Of a stretch of DNA of 64,000 nucleotides, positions 1 to 8,128 are shown piece after piece; position 1 is the stretch's first letter; each line of letters opens with the position of its first letter. The translations under genes and the position numbers were made by a program. The notes below the pieces were generated by a model. The model did no database searches. It was not told where the DNA came from and saw nothing but the letters and a program-made list of their open reading frames with translations. Origin of the DNA: Streptomyces minutiscleroticus (GTDB lineage Bacteria; Actinomycetota; Actinomycetes; Streptomycetales; Streptomycetaceae); the NCBI RefSeq assembly GCF_014650875.1, contig NZ_BMVU01000020.1:62001-126000 (forward strand), read 5' to 3'.

Positions 1-1019
1 AGCGGGCCGTGCTGCTGCCCGGCGTCCTCGTGCACGCCCTCGCGGGCCTCGGGCTGACCGCCCTGGCGCTCTCCGGCGCACCGCTGTGGGCGCTGTTCGC
101 GGCGGCCGTGCCGACCGGCGCCTCCGTGCCGCAGATCGGCCCGATGGTGCGCGCCCGCTGGGGGGTGAAGCTGAAGGACTCGCCGCTGATGACGACCGCG
201 GCGGCCTTCGAGTCCGTCACCGACGAGCTGACCTTCGTCCTCGGGCCGCTGCTGGCCACCGCGCTGTGCACGGCCGTGGACCCGGCCGCCGGACTGCTCA
301 CCGAGGCCGGCCTGACGCTCGTCGGCGGTCTGCTGTTCGCGGCGCAGCGCGGCACCCAGCCGTCCGTCGGGCGCGACGGGCACGCGCGCGTGGCGCACGA
401 TTCCGCGCTGCGGGTCCCCGGGGTACGCGTCCTGGTGGCGGTCTTCCTGGGCATCGGCTCCGTCTTCGGCGGCATGCAGGTCTCGCTCGCCGCGTTCACG
501 GAGTCGATCGGCTCGCCCGGCCTGAACGGCGTCCTGTACGGGATCTTCGCCGCGGGCAACATGCTCTCCGGCGTCGTCTGCGGCGCGATCGCCTGGAAGA
601 CGGCTCCCCGGCGGCGCCTGGTCGTGGGCTGCACCGCGCTGGCCCTGACCGCGTCCGGCCTGTGGGCCGCGCACTCCGTGGCCGTCCTCGCGGGCGTCGG
701 CCTGCTGGTCGGCATGTGCATCGCCCCCGCCCTGATCACCGGCTACACCCTCGTCGAGGGCCTGGTGCCGGCGACGGCCCGCACGGAGGCCTTCACCTGG
801 CTGACCGGCGCGGTCGCCTTCGGGCAGGCGGCGGCCGTGACCGCGGCCGGACAACTGGAGGACCGCCTGTGGGACGGCGCCGGGTTCCTCGTGCCGATGG
901 CCGGGACCGTGCTGGCCCTGGTGACGCTGGTGGCCCTGCGCTCCCGGCTGGCGCCGCCCCGCGGCGGGCGCACCGTCGCGCGTGGTGTCGGTCACCGCGC
1001 ACCGCTCGCAGTGGACTGA
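1..1019 (+). CDS. MFS transporter, 5' end outside window
   Basis: Reading is open from the first bases and ends at TGA 1017-1019. The GTG at 9 is probably internal, because the frame continues upstream and the protein begins in the middle of hydrophobic sequence. About 336 residues are visible, forming roughly ten alternating hydrophobic helices and short basic loops, as in the major facilitator superfamily. The central charged segment (around residues 115-130) fits the loop between the two six-helix halves. No substrate motif is recognisable, so sugar, drug or metabolite transport cannot be told apart. It is followed by a separately promoted gene and is not in an operon with it. Confidence 0.8.
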   Translation, partial: RAVLLPGVLVHALAGLGLTALALSGAPLWALFAAAVPTGASVPQIGPMVRARWGVKLKDSPLMTTAAAFESVTDELTFVLGPLLATALCTAVDPAAGLLTEAGLTLVGGLLFAAQRGTQPSVGRDGHARVAHDSALRVPGVRVLVAVFLGIGSVFGGMQVSLAAFTESIGSPGLNGVLYGIFAAGNMLSGVVCGAIAWKTAPRRRLVVGCTALALTASGLWAAHSVAVLAGVGLLVGMCIAPALITGYTLVEGLVPATARTEAFTWLTGAVAFGQAAAVTAAGQLEDRLWDGAGFLVPMAGTVLALVTLVALRSRLAPPRGGRTVARGVGHRAPLAVD

Positions 1020-1040
1020 TCGAAGGGAATACGTCACTAT
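1012..1040 (+). promoter_or_regulatory. candidate promoter of the zinc ribbon gene
   Basis: A -35-like TGGACT (1012-1017) and a -10-like CACTAT (1035-1040) are 17 bp apart. They would start transcription near 1047, just before the CIRCE-like palindrome. The match to consensus is moderate; the main support is its position relative to the operator. Confidence 0.35.
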
Positions 1041-1049
1041 GGACCGTCG

Positions 1050-1076
1050 TTAGCACTCATCGAGTGAGAGTGCCAG
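1050..1076 (+). promoter_or_regulatory. CIRCE-like HrcA operator
   Basis: The sequence is TTAGCACTC, nine bases, then GAGTGCCAG. The CIRCE consensus is TTAGCACTC-N9-GAGTGCTAA, so the left arm and spacing are exact and the right arm has two mismatches. CIRCE is the operator of the heat-shock repressor HrcA. It sits between the candidate promoter and the ribosome binding site of the next gene, where HrcA operators usually lie. Confidence 0.7.
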
Positions 1077-1086
1077 GAGGAAGACA

Positions 1087-1395
1087 GTGCCGACCTATCA
1101 GTACCAGTGCACCGAGTGCGGCGAGGGCCTCGAGGCGGTGCAGAAGTTCACCGACGACGCTCTGACCGAGTGCCCCAACTGCGGTGGCCGCCTGAAGAAG
1201 GTGTTCTCCGCCGTCGGCATCGTCTTCAAGGGGTCGGGCTTCTACCGCAACGACAGCCGCGGCTCCTCGTCGAGCAGCTCGCCGGCCTCGTCGTCGAAGT
1301 CCTCCGGTTCCTCGTCGTCGGACGCGTCGTCCTCCTCGTCGTCGTCCACTTCGACCTCGTCGTCCGGCTCCTCCAGCAGCAGCTCGGCCGCCTAG
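1087..1395 (+). CDS. FmdB-like zinc ribbon protein
   Basis: A 102-residue protein starting at GTG behind AGGAGG. The N-terminal ~55 residues form the FmdB/CxxC_CxxC-SSSS zinc ribbon: a CTEC pair and a CPNC pair, 23 residues apart, should bind one zinc ion. The remaining ~45 residues are almost all serine with some Ala, Asp and Lys, a disordered tail typical of this family. Proteins of this family are called regulatory, but their molecular role is unsettled. The CIRCE-like site just upstream suggests heat-shock control. A strong hairpin follows, so the gene is probably monocistronic. Confidence 0.85.
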   Translation: MPTYQYQCTECGEGLEAVQKFTDDALTECPNCGGRLKKVFSAVGIVFKGSGFYRNDSRGSSSSSSPASSSKSSGSSSSDASSSSSSSTSTSSSGSSSSSSAA

Positions 1396-1451
1396 TCGCC
1401 TTCCGCGGCCGCGCGGCGCGGTGAGCGCCGCGCGCGGCACCCTTCTTCACG

Positions 1452-1480
1452 AGACCCCGCCGTTCCCGACGGCGGGGTCT
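1452..1480 (+). terminator. intrinsic-type terminator after zinc ribbon gene
   Basis: A perfect 11-bp stem (1452-1462 with 1470-1480) closes a 7-base loop and is followed by TCGTCG rather than a T run, as is usual in Streptomyces. Confidence 0.7.
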
Positions 1481-1699
1481 TCGTCGCGCCCGGAGGCAGG
1501 GGCCCGGGCGGGTGTCCGGTGGAGGCAGAGTCCTGGGCGGGGACGGGGCGGCGCGGTCTCCGTAGGGCCCTCGCACGAGGCCGGGGCCGGGGCCTTGGAA
1601 AGGCGATTCCGGTCCTCCGAGGGAAGATCCTGCCTTCCGGGGGAGATCCGGCCCTCACCGGCGGGTGCCGTCCGCGGGGTCGCCGTTAGGGTGCTCGCC

Positions 1700-2542
1700 A
1701 TGGCGAACACCGGGAACGCCGGCATCGGCGTCATCGGCGGCTCGGGCTTCTACTCCTTCCTCGACGACGTGACCGAGGTACGGGTGGACACCCCGTACGG
1801 CGCACCCAGCGACTCCCTCTTCCTGGGTGGGATCGGCGGCCGCCGGGTCGCCTTCCTGCCCCGGCACGGACGCGGCCACCACCTGCCGCCGCACCGCATC
1901 AACTACCGCGCGAACCTGTGGGCACTGCGCTCCGTGGGCGTGCGCCAGGTGCTCGGCCCGTGCGCGGTGGGCGGCCTGCGCCCCGAGTACGGCCCGGGGA
2001 CGCTGCTCGTGCCCGACCAGCTGGTCGACCGCACGAAGAACCGTGCGAGCACCTACTTCGACGGGCTGCCGCTGCCCGGCGGCGACGTGCCGAACGTGGT
2101 GCACGTCCCGCTCGCCGACCCGTACTGCCCGGTCGGACGCGCGGCCGCCGTGGCGGCGGCGCGCGGACGGGGCTGGGAGGCGGTGGACGGCGGGACGCTC
2201 GTGGTGGTCGAGGGCCCGCGGTTCTCCACCCGCGCCGAGTCGCTGTGGCACCGGGCGCAGGGGGGGTCGGTGGTGGGCATGACGGGCCACCCGGAGGCGG
2301 CCCTCGCCCGTGAACTGGAGCTCTGCTACACCTCGCTCACCCTGGTCACGGACCTCGACGCGGGCGCCGAGAGCGGTGAGGGCGTCTCGCACGAGGAGGT
2401 GCTGCGGGTGTTCGCGGCGAACGTGGACCGGCTGCGCTCGGTGCTGTTCGACGCGGTGGCCGCCCTGCCGGAGGACGGTGCCCGGGACTGCCTGTGCGCG
2501 AAGGCGCTGGGCGGGACTGACCCGGGGTTCGCGCTTCCCTGA
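1700..2542 (+). CDS. mtnP: S-methyl-5'-thioadenosine phosphorylase
   Basis: A 280-residue purine nucleoside phosphorylase family 2 enzyme, which would split methylthioadenosine with phosphate into adenine and methylthioribose-1-phosphate for methionine salvage. Visible marks are the N-terminal GGSGFY phosphate-binding loop, RHGRGHHLPPHRINYRAN, VEGPRFSTRAES, and GMTGHPEAALARE followed by TDLDAG. The Asp-x-Asp in the last motif is expected for adenine recognition. The MTG tripeptide is also seen in methylthioinosine phosphorylases, so base preference needs testing. ATG 1700 is chosen because the protein begins there with MANTGNAGIGVIGGSG. TAGGGT lies seven bases upstream and there is no Shine-Dalgarno sequence, so the message may be leaderless. 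Confidence 0.9.
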   Translation: MANTGNAGIGVIGGSGFYSFLDDVTEVRVDTPYGAPSDSLFLGGIGGRRVAFLPRHGRGHHLPPHRINYRANLWALRSVGVRQVLGPCAVGGLRPEYGPGTLLVPDQLVDRTKNRASTYFDGLPLPGGDVPNVVHVPLADPYCPVGRAAAVAAARGRGWEAVDGGTLVVVEGPRFSTRAESLWHRAQGGSVVGMTGHPEAALARELELCYTSLTLVTDLDAGAESGEGVSHEEVLRVFAANVDRLRSVLFDAVAALPEDGARDCLCAKALGGTDPGFALP

Positions 2543-2685
2543 GGGGTGCGGAGAACCGCGGAACGTCCCCTTCGGGTGAGGCAGTTGTCCACAACCCGTC
2601 GGTAGTGCACGGGGCCCGGCGGGATCCGCCGTGACGCCGCAGGCTGGGACCGCAGGCCGATCCCTCGTCGCAGGCGGTGGTACCC

Positions 2686-3369
2686 ATGTCGCACGTCCCT
2701 TCCCCCTCGTTCCCGCCCCCTCCGCCCCTTCCGCCCTTCTCCCTCGCGTCCTCCCCTCCCGTTCCCTCCGCACCGTCCTCGCCCGCTCCCTCCGCGTCGG
2801 CCTTCGCGCTTCCGCCGCCGGGTCCGGACGCGCCCGCTCCGTGCGAGGTCCCGCACTTCGCCCCCGTACGGGTGCGCGGCGGGCGGTACCGGCTGCGCGG
2901 ACTCGTACGGCACCGGCGGCGGGCCCTGGCGGCCGGGCTCGCGGTGACGGCGGCCGCGCTGGTCGCAGCGGGCCCGCGGGACGCCCCGCGGATCCGGGCC
3001 CACCCGGACGCCCCGGCCCGGACGAGCGCCGGCGCGGGGACGGACGCCGGTGCCGGTTCCGGGGAGGGCGCCGTCCGGGAGCGGCGCGCGGCGCACATGG
3101 TGACGGCGGCGGTGCGGATCGCCGACGGCGCCACGGTCCGGCTGCTGCGGCCCGGGGACCGGGTGGACGTCGTGGCGGCCGACGGATCGCTCGCGGGCGG
3201 CGGCCGGGCGCGGGTGGTCGCGCGCGGGGCCCGGGTCACGAGAGTGCCGGAGGCCCTGGGCGACCCGGCCGAAAGCGGCGCGCTCGTCGTGCTGTCCGTG
3301 CCGCGCGGGACGGCGGCGCGGCTGGCCGGAGCGGGCGCCACCGCGCGGTTGGCGGTGACGGTGTGCTGA
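2686..3369 (+). CDS. CpaB/RcpC-like (SAF-type) protein, orphan
   Basis: About 227 residues from ATG 2686; GTG 2677 is an alternative start. The first ~50 residues are a Pro/Ser-rich disordered stretch. A basic segment and one hydrophobic helix (LAAGLAVTAAALVAAG) follow, then a C-terminal domain with VTAAVRIADGATVRLLRPGDRVDVVAADG and VVLSVPRGTAARLAGAGATARLAV. That domain resembles the C-terminal part of CpaB/RcpC, an inner-membrane component of Flp/Tad pilus assembly. No other pilus gene is nearby, so the role is open. The gene sits between mtnP and mscL on the same strand. Confidence 0.6.
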   Translation: MSHVPSPSFPPPPPLPPFSLASSPPVPSAPSSPAPSASAFALPPPGPDAPAPCEVPHFAPVRVRGGRYRLRGLVRHRRRALAAGLAVTAAALVAAGPRDAPRIRAHPDAPARTSAGAGTDAGAGSGEGAVRERRAAHMVTAAVRIADGATVRLLRPGDRVDVVAADGSLAGGGRARVVARGARVTRVPEALGDPAESGALVVLSVPRGTAARLAGAGATARLAVTVC

Positions 3370-3486
3370 TCACCACGGTGTCAAGTCGCCCGTCCCGGTT
3401 ACCTGATTGGACAGGCCACGTAGGCCGTCGCATAGGTTGCGGACCTACTTGTTCCACAACCTGTACGACCGAGGAAGGGCCTTCTG

Positions 3487-4005
3487 GTGAGCGAGAAGAA
3501 GGAGCCGGGCGTCTGGGCGGGCTTCAAAGCCTTCCTGATGCGGGGGAACGTCGTCGACCTGGCGGTCGCCGTCGTCATCGGGGCCGCCTTCACCAACATC
3601 GTCAACTCCCTGGTCAAGGGAATCATCAATCCGGTGGTCGGCGCGTTCGGCACCAAGGACCTCGACAAGTACAGCTCCTGTCTGACGTCCCACTGCAACT
3701 TCGACCAGAAGACAGGGACGGCGACGGAGGGCATCCCCATCATGTGGGGCAGCGTGCTCAGCGCGACGCTGACCTTCCTGATCACCGCGTCGATCGTCTA
3801 CTTCCTGATGGTCCTGCCCATGTCCAAGTACCTGGCCCGGATGGAGAGGCACCGCAAGGCCAAGGAGGGCACGCAAGAGGTCATCGACGTGACCGAGCTG
3901 CAGGTGCTGAAGGAGATCCGCGACCTCCTGCTGGCGCAGCAGCGCGACGGGGGGCCCGGGACGGGAACCGGTACGGGCACGGGCCCGGACCTCGGCAAGA
4001 ACTGA
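3487..4005 (+). CDS. mscL: large-conductance mechanosensitive channel MscL
   Basis: 172 residues from GTG 3487 behind GGAAGG. It is the homopentameric membrane channel that opens under tension to release solutes during hypo-osmotic shock. The N-terminus has the signature FKAFLMRGNVVDLAVAVVIG, which is helix TM1 with the gate. A loop with two cysteines (SCLTSHC) follows, then TM2 (LTFLITASIVYFLMVLPM) and a charged cytoplasmic helix. It is longer than the E. coli protein (about 136 residues) because of a larger periplasmic-side loop and a GTGTGTGTG-rich tail. A hairpin begins right after the stop codon. Confidence 0.95.
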   Translation: MSEKKEPGVWAGFKAFLMRGNVVDLAVAVVIGAAFTNIVNSLVKGIINPVVGAFGTKDLDKYSSCLTSHCNFDQKTGTATEGIPIMWGSVLSATLTFLITASIVYFLMVLPMSKYLARMERHRKAKEGTQEVIDVTELQVLKEIRDLLLAQQRDGGPGTGTGTGTGPDLGKN

Positions 4006-4006
4006 C

Positions 4007-4024
4007 GTCCGCCCGCGGGCGGAC
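4007..4024 (+). terminator. hairpin after mscL
   Basis: GTCCGCCC and GGGCGGAC pair perfectly over 8 bp with a 2-base centre, directly after the mscL stop codon. Confidence 0.45.
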
Positions 4025-4104
4025 ACGGAGGCGGGACCGGTCCCCGCCCTCCTTCCGCCTGCCACCACCGGTGGCAGCGCCCGTGGGCGCCGGCGGGACT
4101 TCCC

Positions 4105-4281
4105 TCAGATGTGGTGCGGCGGCTTCTCGTCGAGGAAGCGGGCGAGGTCGGAGGCGCTGTCCCCGCGGGGCCGCTCGCCCCACCCTCGGTCCGTGTCGTC
4201 CGCCGACGGCCGGCTCAGCGGGTCGTCGAAGACGAGCGCGTCCTTCGGGTCACGCGGTGCGGGGGCGGAGGGTGTACTCAT
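4105..4281 (-). CDS. small conserved-looking acidic protein, 58 aa
   Basis: A 58-residue reading frame on the minus strand, ATG to TGA, lying between mscL and the divergent P1 peptidase gene. It is hydrophilic and acidic and ends DSASDLARFLDEKPPHHI, with no membrane segment or cysteine. Codon use is normal for the genome. I think small proteins of this kind occur beside mscL in other Streptomyces, but that is from memory. Function is unknown. Confidence 0.6.
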   Translation of the reverse strand: MSTPSAPAPRDPKDALVFDDPLSRPSADDTDRGWGERPRGDSASDLARFLDEKPPHHI

Positions 4282-4447
4282 GCCTTCAGGGTACGCCGCG
4301 CGGGGTTGAGGGCCCCTGGCGCCGCCGGACGCACCCGTCCGCGGGCCGGAGCGGGGAGCGGAACCGCGGCCGGTGCCCTGCGGCCGGAAGCGGAACCGCG
4401 GCCGGTGTCCCGGACCCGGCCGCGGTGCGTGAGCCCACACTGTGCGC

Positions 4448-5473
4448 ATGACACTCGACGCTCTGACAGACGTGGCCGGACTGTGCGTGGGGCACGCCAC
4501 CCTGACCGGCGGCGGCCGGCTGACCGGCACCACGGTCGTGCTCGCTCCGGAGGGCGGCGCCGTCGCCGCCGTGGACGTGCGCGGCGGCGGCCCGGGCACC
4601 AAGGAGACCGACGCGCTCGACCCGCGGAACGTGGTGCGCACGGTCGAGGCGGTGGTGCTGACCGGCGGCAGCGCGTACGGACTCGACGCGGCGTCCGGCG
4701 TGATGGCCTGGCTGGAGGAGCGGGGACGCGGGGTGCGTGTCGGCCCCGGCCCCTCCCACGTGGTGCCGGTCGTCCCCGCGGCCTGCGTCTTCGACCTGGG
4801 ACGCGGAGGCGACTTCCGGGCCAGGCCGGACGCGGCGGCCGGCCGCGCGGCGGTGGAGGCCGCCGCCGCGAGCGGACCGGGCGCGCCCGTCGCGCAGGGG
4901 AGCGTGGGCGCCGGGACGGGAGCGGTGGCCGGTCTGCTGAAGGGCGGCGTCGGCACGGCGAGCGCCGTGCTCCCCTCGGGGATCACGGTGGGCGCGCTGG
5001 CCGTGGCCAACGCGGCGGGGTCGGTGGTGGACCCGTCGACCGGGGCGCTGTACGGGGAGATGTGGGAGGGGCGGGTGGCCCGTCCGTCCGCGGAGGCGCA
5101 CGAGGCGGCACGGGCGCTGCTCGACGGAGCGGGGGCGAGAAACGGTCCGCCCCCGCTGAACACCACGCTCGCGGTGGTCGCCACGGACGCGGTCCTCTCC
5201 AAGGCGCAGGCGCAGAAACTGGCCGGAACGGCGCACGACGGGATCGCGCGGGCGGTGCGGCCGGTGCACCTCCTGAACGACGGGGACACGGTGTTCGCCC
5301 TCGCGACGGGCGCCCGCCCGCTGTCCGGGGACCCGCTCGCGCTGAACGAGATCCTCGCGGCGGGTGCCGACCTGGTCACGCGGGCGATCGTGCGGGCGGT
5401 GCGCGCGGCGGAGCCGGTGCGGGGACCGGGCGGCACATGGCCCTCGTACGAGGAGCTGTACGGGCGTCCGTGA
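4448..5473 (+). CDS. P1 family peptidase (DmpA/S58-like)
   Basis: 341 residues from ATG 4448; GTG 4442 two codons earlier is possible, and there is no clear Shine-Dalgarno site. Family S58 enzymes are aminopeptidases and amidases that activate by cutting themselves into two chains and exposing an N-terminal nucleophile. Matching segments are VAGLCVGHAT at the start, VLTGGSAYGLDAASGVM, GSVGAGTGAVAG and GALAVANAAGSVVDP. The segment PPLNTTLAVVATDA around residue 238 is the expected cleavage and nucleophile site, with Thr in place of the Ser of DmpA. No signal peptide is visible, so it is probably cytoplasmic. Its substrate cannot be inferred. Confidence 0.85.
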   Translation: MTLDALTDVAGLCVGHATLTGGGRLTGTTVVLAPEGGAVAAVDVRGGGPGTKETDALDPRNVVRTVEAVVLTGGSAYGLDAASGVMAWLEERGRGVRVGPGPSHVVPVVPAACVFDLGRGGDFRARPDAAAGRAAVEAAAASGPGAPVAQGSVGAGTGAVAGLLKGGVGTASAVLPSGITVGALAVANAAGSVVDPSTGALYGEMWEGRVARPSAEAHEAARALLDGAGARNGPPPLNTTLAVVATDAVLSKAQAQKLAGTAHDGIARAVRPVHLLNDGDTVFALATGARPLSGDPLALNEILAAGADLVTRAIVRAVRAAEPVRGPGGTWPSYEELYGRP

Positions 5474-5649
5474 CGGACGCCGGGCCGTCCCTGCCGGCCC
5501 CTCCCCCGCCGGCCGGAGTGGACGTTCTGCGCCGTTCTGCGCCGCGGGGGGCGCTCGCGGCGCGACGGAGGCAACCTCCGCGGGCGGTGCGCCCCTCTTC
5601 CTCCACGTACGGGGAGAAGCACGACTTCACACGGACCGGGGAGGGGCTC

Positions 5650-6858
5650 GTGACAACGCCGTACGGAGCAGGGCGGCGCGTGCTGGCGGGGTGCACCGCC
5701 GCGATGGCCGGCGCTCTCACTCTCGTCGCCTGCGGCTTCGCCGCCGACGCCGACAACGACGAGGACAAGGACAAGGACAAATCGGCGGCGAGGATAAGGA
5801 TCTCCGCCGAGCACGGTTCCACGCTGGCGTCGGTCAACGCGACCGGCGTGCGGGTCAGCGACGGCAGGCTGACCCGGGTCACCATGACCGACCGGGAGAA
5901 CGGCGAGCCGGTCCCGGGCACGATCTCCGCGGACGGCAGCAGCTGGAAGCCGAGGAAGCAGCTGGAGCAGGGCACGAAGTACCGCATCACCGCGACGGCG
6001 AAGGACGCCGACGGGAGGACGACGGCGGCCGACTCGTCGTTCAGCACGATCTCCCCGGAGCACAGCTTCGTCGCCACGTACACGCCCAACGCCGGCAGCA
6101 CGGTCGGGGTCGGGATGCCGGTGTCGTTCACGTTCGACAAGGAGATCAGCGACAAGAAGGCGGTGCAGTCGGGCATCACGGTCACCTCCAGCAGCGGGCA
6201 GCGGGTCGTCGGCCACTGGTTCGGGGCGCAGCGGCTGGACTTCCGGCCGAAGGAGTACTGGAAGGCCGGCTCGCGGGTGACGGTGAGGATCGACCTGGAC
6301 GGCGTGCGGGGCGCCAAGGGCCTCTACGGCGTGCAGGACCGGACCGTCGGCTTCACCGTCGGCCGCTCGCAGGTCTCCACGGTGGACGTGAACACGCAGA
6401 TGATGGAGGTCGTGCGGGACGGGAAGCCGGTGCGGACGATCCCCGTCTCCTCGGGCAGCCCCCAGCACACCACGTACAACGGGCAGATGGTGATCTCCGA
6501 GAAGTTCGAGCAGGTGCGGATGAACGGCTCGACGGTCGGGTTCGGCGGCGCGTACGACATCCCGGACGTGCCGCACGCGATGCGGCTGACGTCGTCGGGG
6601 ACGTTCATCCACGGCAACTACTGGTACAGCCGCGGCTATCCGCCCTTCGGGCGCGTGGGGTCGAGCCACGGCTGCGTGGGGATCGCGGACGTGCAGGGGG
6701 CCCAGGCCGACACGGAGGCCGCGTGGTTCTTCGACAGCTCGATGGTGGGCGACGTCGTGACGGTGAAGAACTCACCCGACAAGGTGGTGGCGCCGGACAA
6801 CGGGTTCAACGGATGGAACATGCCGTGGCGCGAGTGGGTCGCCGGAAGTGCCGTTTGA
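5650..6858 (+). CDS. L,D-transpeptidase lipoprotein (YkuD domain)
   Basis: 402 residues from GTG 5650 behind GGGGAGGGG. It starts with a lipoprotein signal peptide ending LVAC (Cys28 lipidated), followed by an acidic linker of Asp/Lys/Glu. Two immunoglobulin-like repeats (about residues 45-240) precede the YkuD catalytic domain, which contains HGNYWYS and SSHGCVGI with catalytic Cys near 342. Such enzymes form 3-3 cross-links in peptidoglycan between diaminopimelate residues and resist most beta-lactams. The layout matches LdtMt2-type actinobacterial enzymes. It acts outside the membrane. The last gene upstream ends about 180 bases earlier, so it is probably transcribed alone. Confidence 0.93.
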   Translation: MTTPYGAGRRVLAGCTAAMAGALTLVACGFAADADNDEDKDKDKSAARIRISAEHGSTLASVNATGVRVSDGRLTRVTMTDRENGEPVPGTISADGSSWKPRKQLEQGTKYRITATAKDADGRTTAADSSFSTISPEHSFVATYTPNAGSTVGVGMPVSFTFDKEISDKKAVQSGITVTSSSGQRVVGHWFGAQRLDFRPKEYWKAGSRVTVRIDLDGVRGAKGLYGVQDRTVGFTVGRSQVSTVDVNTQMMEVVRDGKPVRTIPVSSGSPQHTTYNGQMVISEKFEQVRMNGSTVGFGGAYDIPDVPHAMRLTSSGTFIHGNYWYSRGYPPFGRVGSSHGCVGIADVQGAQADTEAAWFFDSSMVGDVVTVKNSPDKVVAPDNGFNGWNMPWREWVAGSAV

Positions 6859-6944
6859 CCAAAGGTTTTTGAGGGAAGGTCGAGTCCCGCGGGAACATCC
6901 CGCGCGACGCTGTCGTTTTTCTGTGCGTACGTTTTCTCGGTTCC

Positions 6945-6975
6945 CGGACATGATGTCCGACCGAGGGGCTACGGT
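6945..6975 (+). promoter_or_regulatory. palindrome overlapping candidate promoter
   Basis: CGGACAT-G-ATGTCCG (6945-6959) is a perfect 7-bp inverted repeat. Eleven bases downstream is TACGGT (6970-6975), a good -10 hexamer. The palindrome's CGGACA would serve as a weak -35 element, so a bound regulator could block the polymerase. The next gene starts at 7017. Confidence 0.45.
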
Positions 6976-7016
6976 ATGCACCCACGAGGTGACATGCAGC
7001 AACGCCGGGAGAAACC

Positions 7017-7763
7017 TTGAGCGTTCCGTACGAGACCGCAGCGTACGAGCCATTCGAGTCGCCCGAGTCTCCGGAGGAGCATCTCGCGCGGCTCCTCGGC
7101 CGTGCCCTGAACTCCTTCGAGCTGCCGGACGAAACGGTCCGGCGGCTCGACCGGGCCCTGGCCCACGACAGCGCGCTGCACTCCGCGCACCACAGCGGGA
7201 GCCTGCACCGCGAGACGTACCGGCACACGTGGCTGGTCGCCGACGCAACGGCCGTCACCCTGTGGGAGCTGGTGCACAACACGGCCCCCGACCACCGCAC
7301 CCAGCACGAGGTGTACGCGGACGAGGAGGAGCTGCGGGCCGCGACCGCGCGGCTGCCGCTGCCGCCGGACGCACCGGACTTCACGCTTCCGCCGCCGCTG
7401 CCGTCGACGCCGGTCGCCCCGCCCCGGCACGCGTACGTCCCGGACGACTCGGCCGACCACGCGCGGCGATTACTGCGGCGCGCGGAGAACCGGGACCGGC
7501 CGGGCAGGGGCACCGCGGCGCTGCTGCGCACGGCCTTCGCCCACCAGATCACCCAGGCCTTCGGGCGCCCCTGCCGGGCCGGCGAGGCCGGTCTCGGCTT
7601 CTCGCTCTACGAACACGCGTTCCTGCTGCGCGACGGGCAGGAGATCTCCCTGTGGGAGGTCGAGCACACGGCCACACCGGACGGCCGGCACATGTGCGAG
7701 GTGTACCGCACCGAGGACGACGCCCGCGAGGCGATGGAACGGCGGGCGGCCGCACTCGACTGA
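7017..7763 (+). CDS. DUF6227-like Streptomyces protein
   Basis: 248 residues starting at TTG 7017, with GGGAGA eight bases upstream and no better ATG or GTG. The protein opens MSVPYETAAYEPFESPESPEEHLARLLGRALNS when read in segments, and has two similar halves. Each half contains an HTW/HAF-type stretch followed by TLWELVHNTAP or SLWEVEHTATPDGRH, which suggests an internal duplication. I recognise it as a genus-specific family annotated DUF6227; its function is unknown. Codon 152 (7470-7472) is TTA, so translation should depend on the bldA tRNA, linking it to development or secondary metabolism. Confidence 0.75.
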   Translation: MSVPYETAAYEPFESPESPEEHLARLLGRALNSFELPDETVRRLDRALAHDSALHSAHHSGSLHRETYRHTWLVADATAVTLWELVHNTAPDHRTQHEVYADEEELRAATARLPLPPDAPDFTLPPPLPSTPVAPPRHAYVPDDSADHARRLLRRAENRDRPGRGTAALLRTAFAHQITQAFGRPCRAGEAGLGFSLYEHAFLLRDGQEISLWEVEHTATPDGRHMCEVYRTEDDAREAMERRAAALD

Positions 7764-7824
7764 GGCGGCGGAACCGTCTCCGCCCGAAGCGGCGGTGACG
7801 TCACCGGGCAAAGCGGCGGAGACG

Positions 7825-8112
7825 TCACCTGCTGAAGCGGCGGAGCCGGTCCTGCCGGGCCAGTCGGCGCACCAGGTGGTAGAAGGCGTCCCGTTCGGCC
7901 GGGCTGAGGTCCACCGACTCCTCCCGCGGGCCGGTGCGCTGACGGGGCAGGAGGTTCGCGGGCGCCCCCTCCGGGGCGGTCCCGTGGCGCCGCGGCGGGA
8001 GCACGGGGCCCGGGCGGCGCACGAGGCGCGTGAGGCCGACGATCCAGAGCACCGCCGTCAGGGCGAGCACGACGCAGGCCACCACCCGCAGAATCGATAC
8101 ATGATCGGGCAT
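7825..8112 (-). CDS. small single-span membrane protein, 95 aa
   Basis: 95 residues, ATG start, on the opposite strand to its left neighbour. One hydrophobic helix (ILRVVACVVLALTAVLWIVGLTRLV, residues 7-31, given here in full only as a span) is followed by a basic proline-rich segment and a charged C-terminal helix ending LVRRLARQDRLRRFSR. The topology suggests an N-terminal anchor with a cytoplasmic tail. No family is recognised. The ribosome binding site is poor. It shares the strand of the fru operon upstream but a strong hairpin separates them. Confidence 0.6.
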   Translation of the reverse strand: MPDHVSILRVVACVVLALTAVLWIVGLTRLVRRPGPVLPPRRHGTAPEGAPANLLPRQRTGPREESVDLSPAERDAFYHLVRRLARQDRLRRFSR

Positions 8113-8128
8113 ACGCCCCAGTACACAC

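Noticed and set aside
1655..2773. Long minus-strand frame opposite the MTA phosphorylase
   Set aside because: Arg/Gly/Pro/Ala-rich shadow translation typical of GC-rich DNA; no ribosome binding site or family; the plus-strand gene explains it.
4111..5649. Upstream extension of the L,D-transpeptidase frame across the P1 peptidase
   Set aside because: The extension is Arg/Gly-rich and overlaps a clear gene; the lipoprotein signal and GGAGGGG fix the start at GTG 5650.
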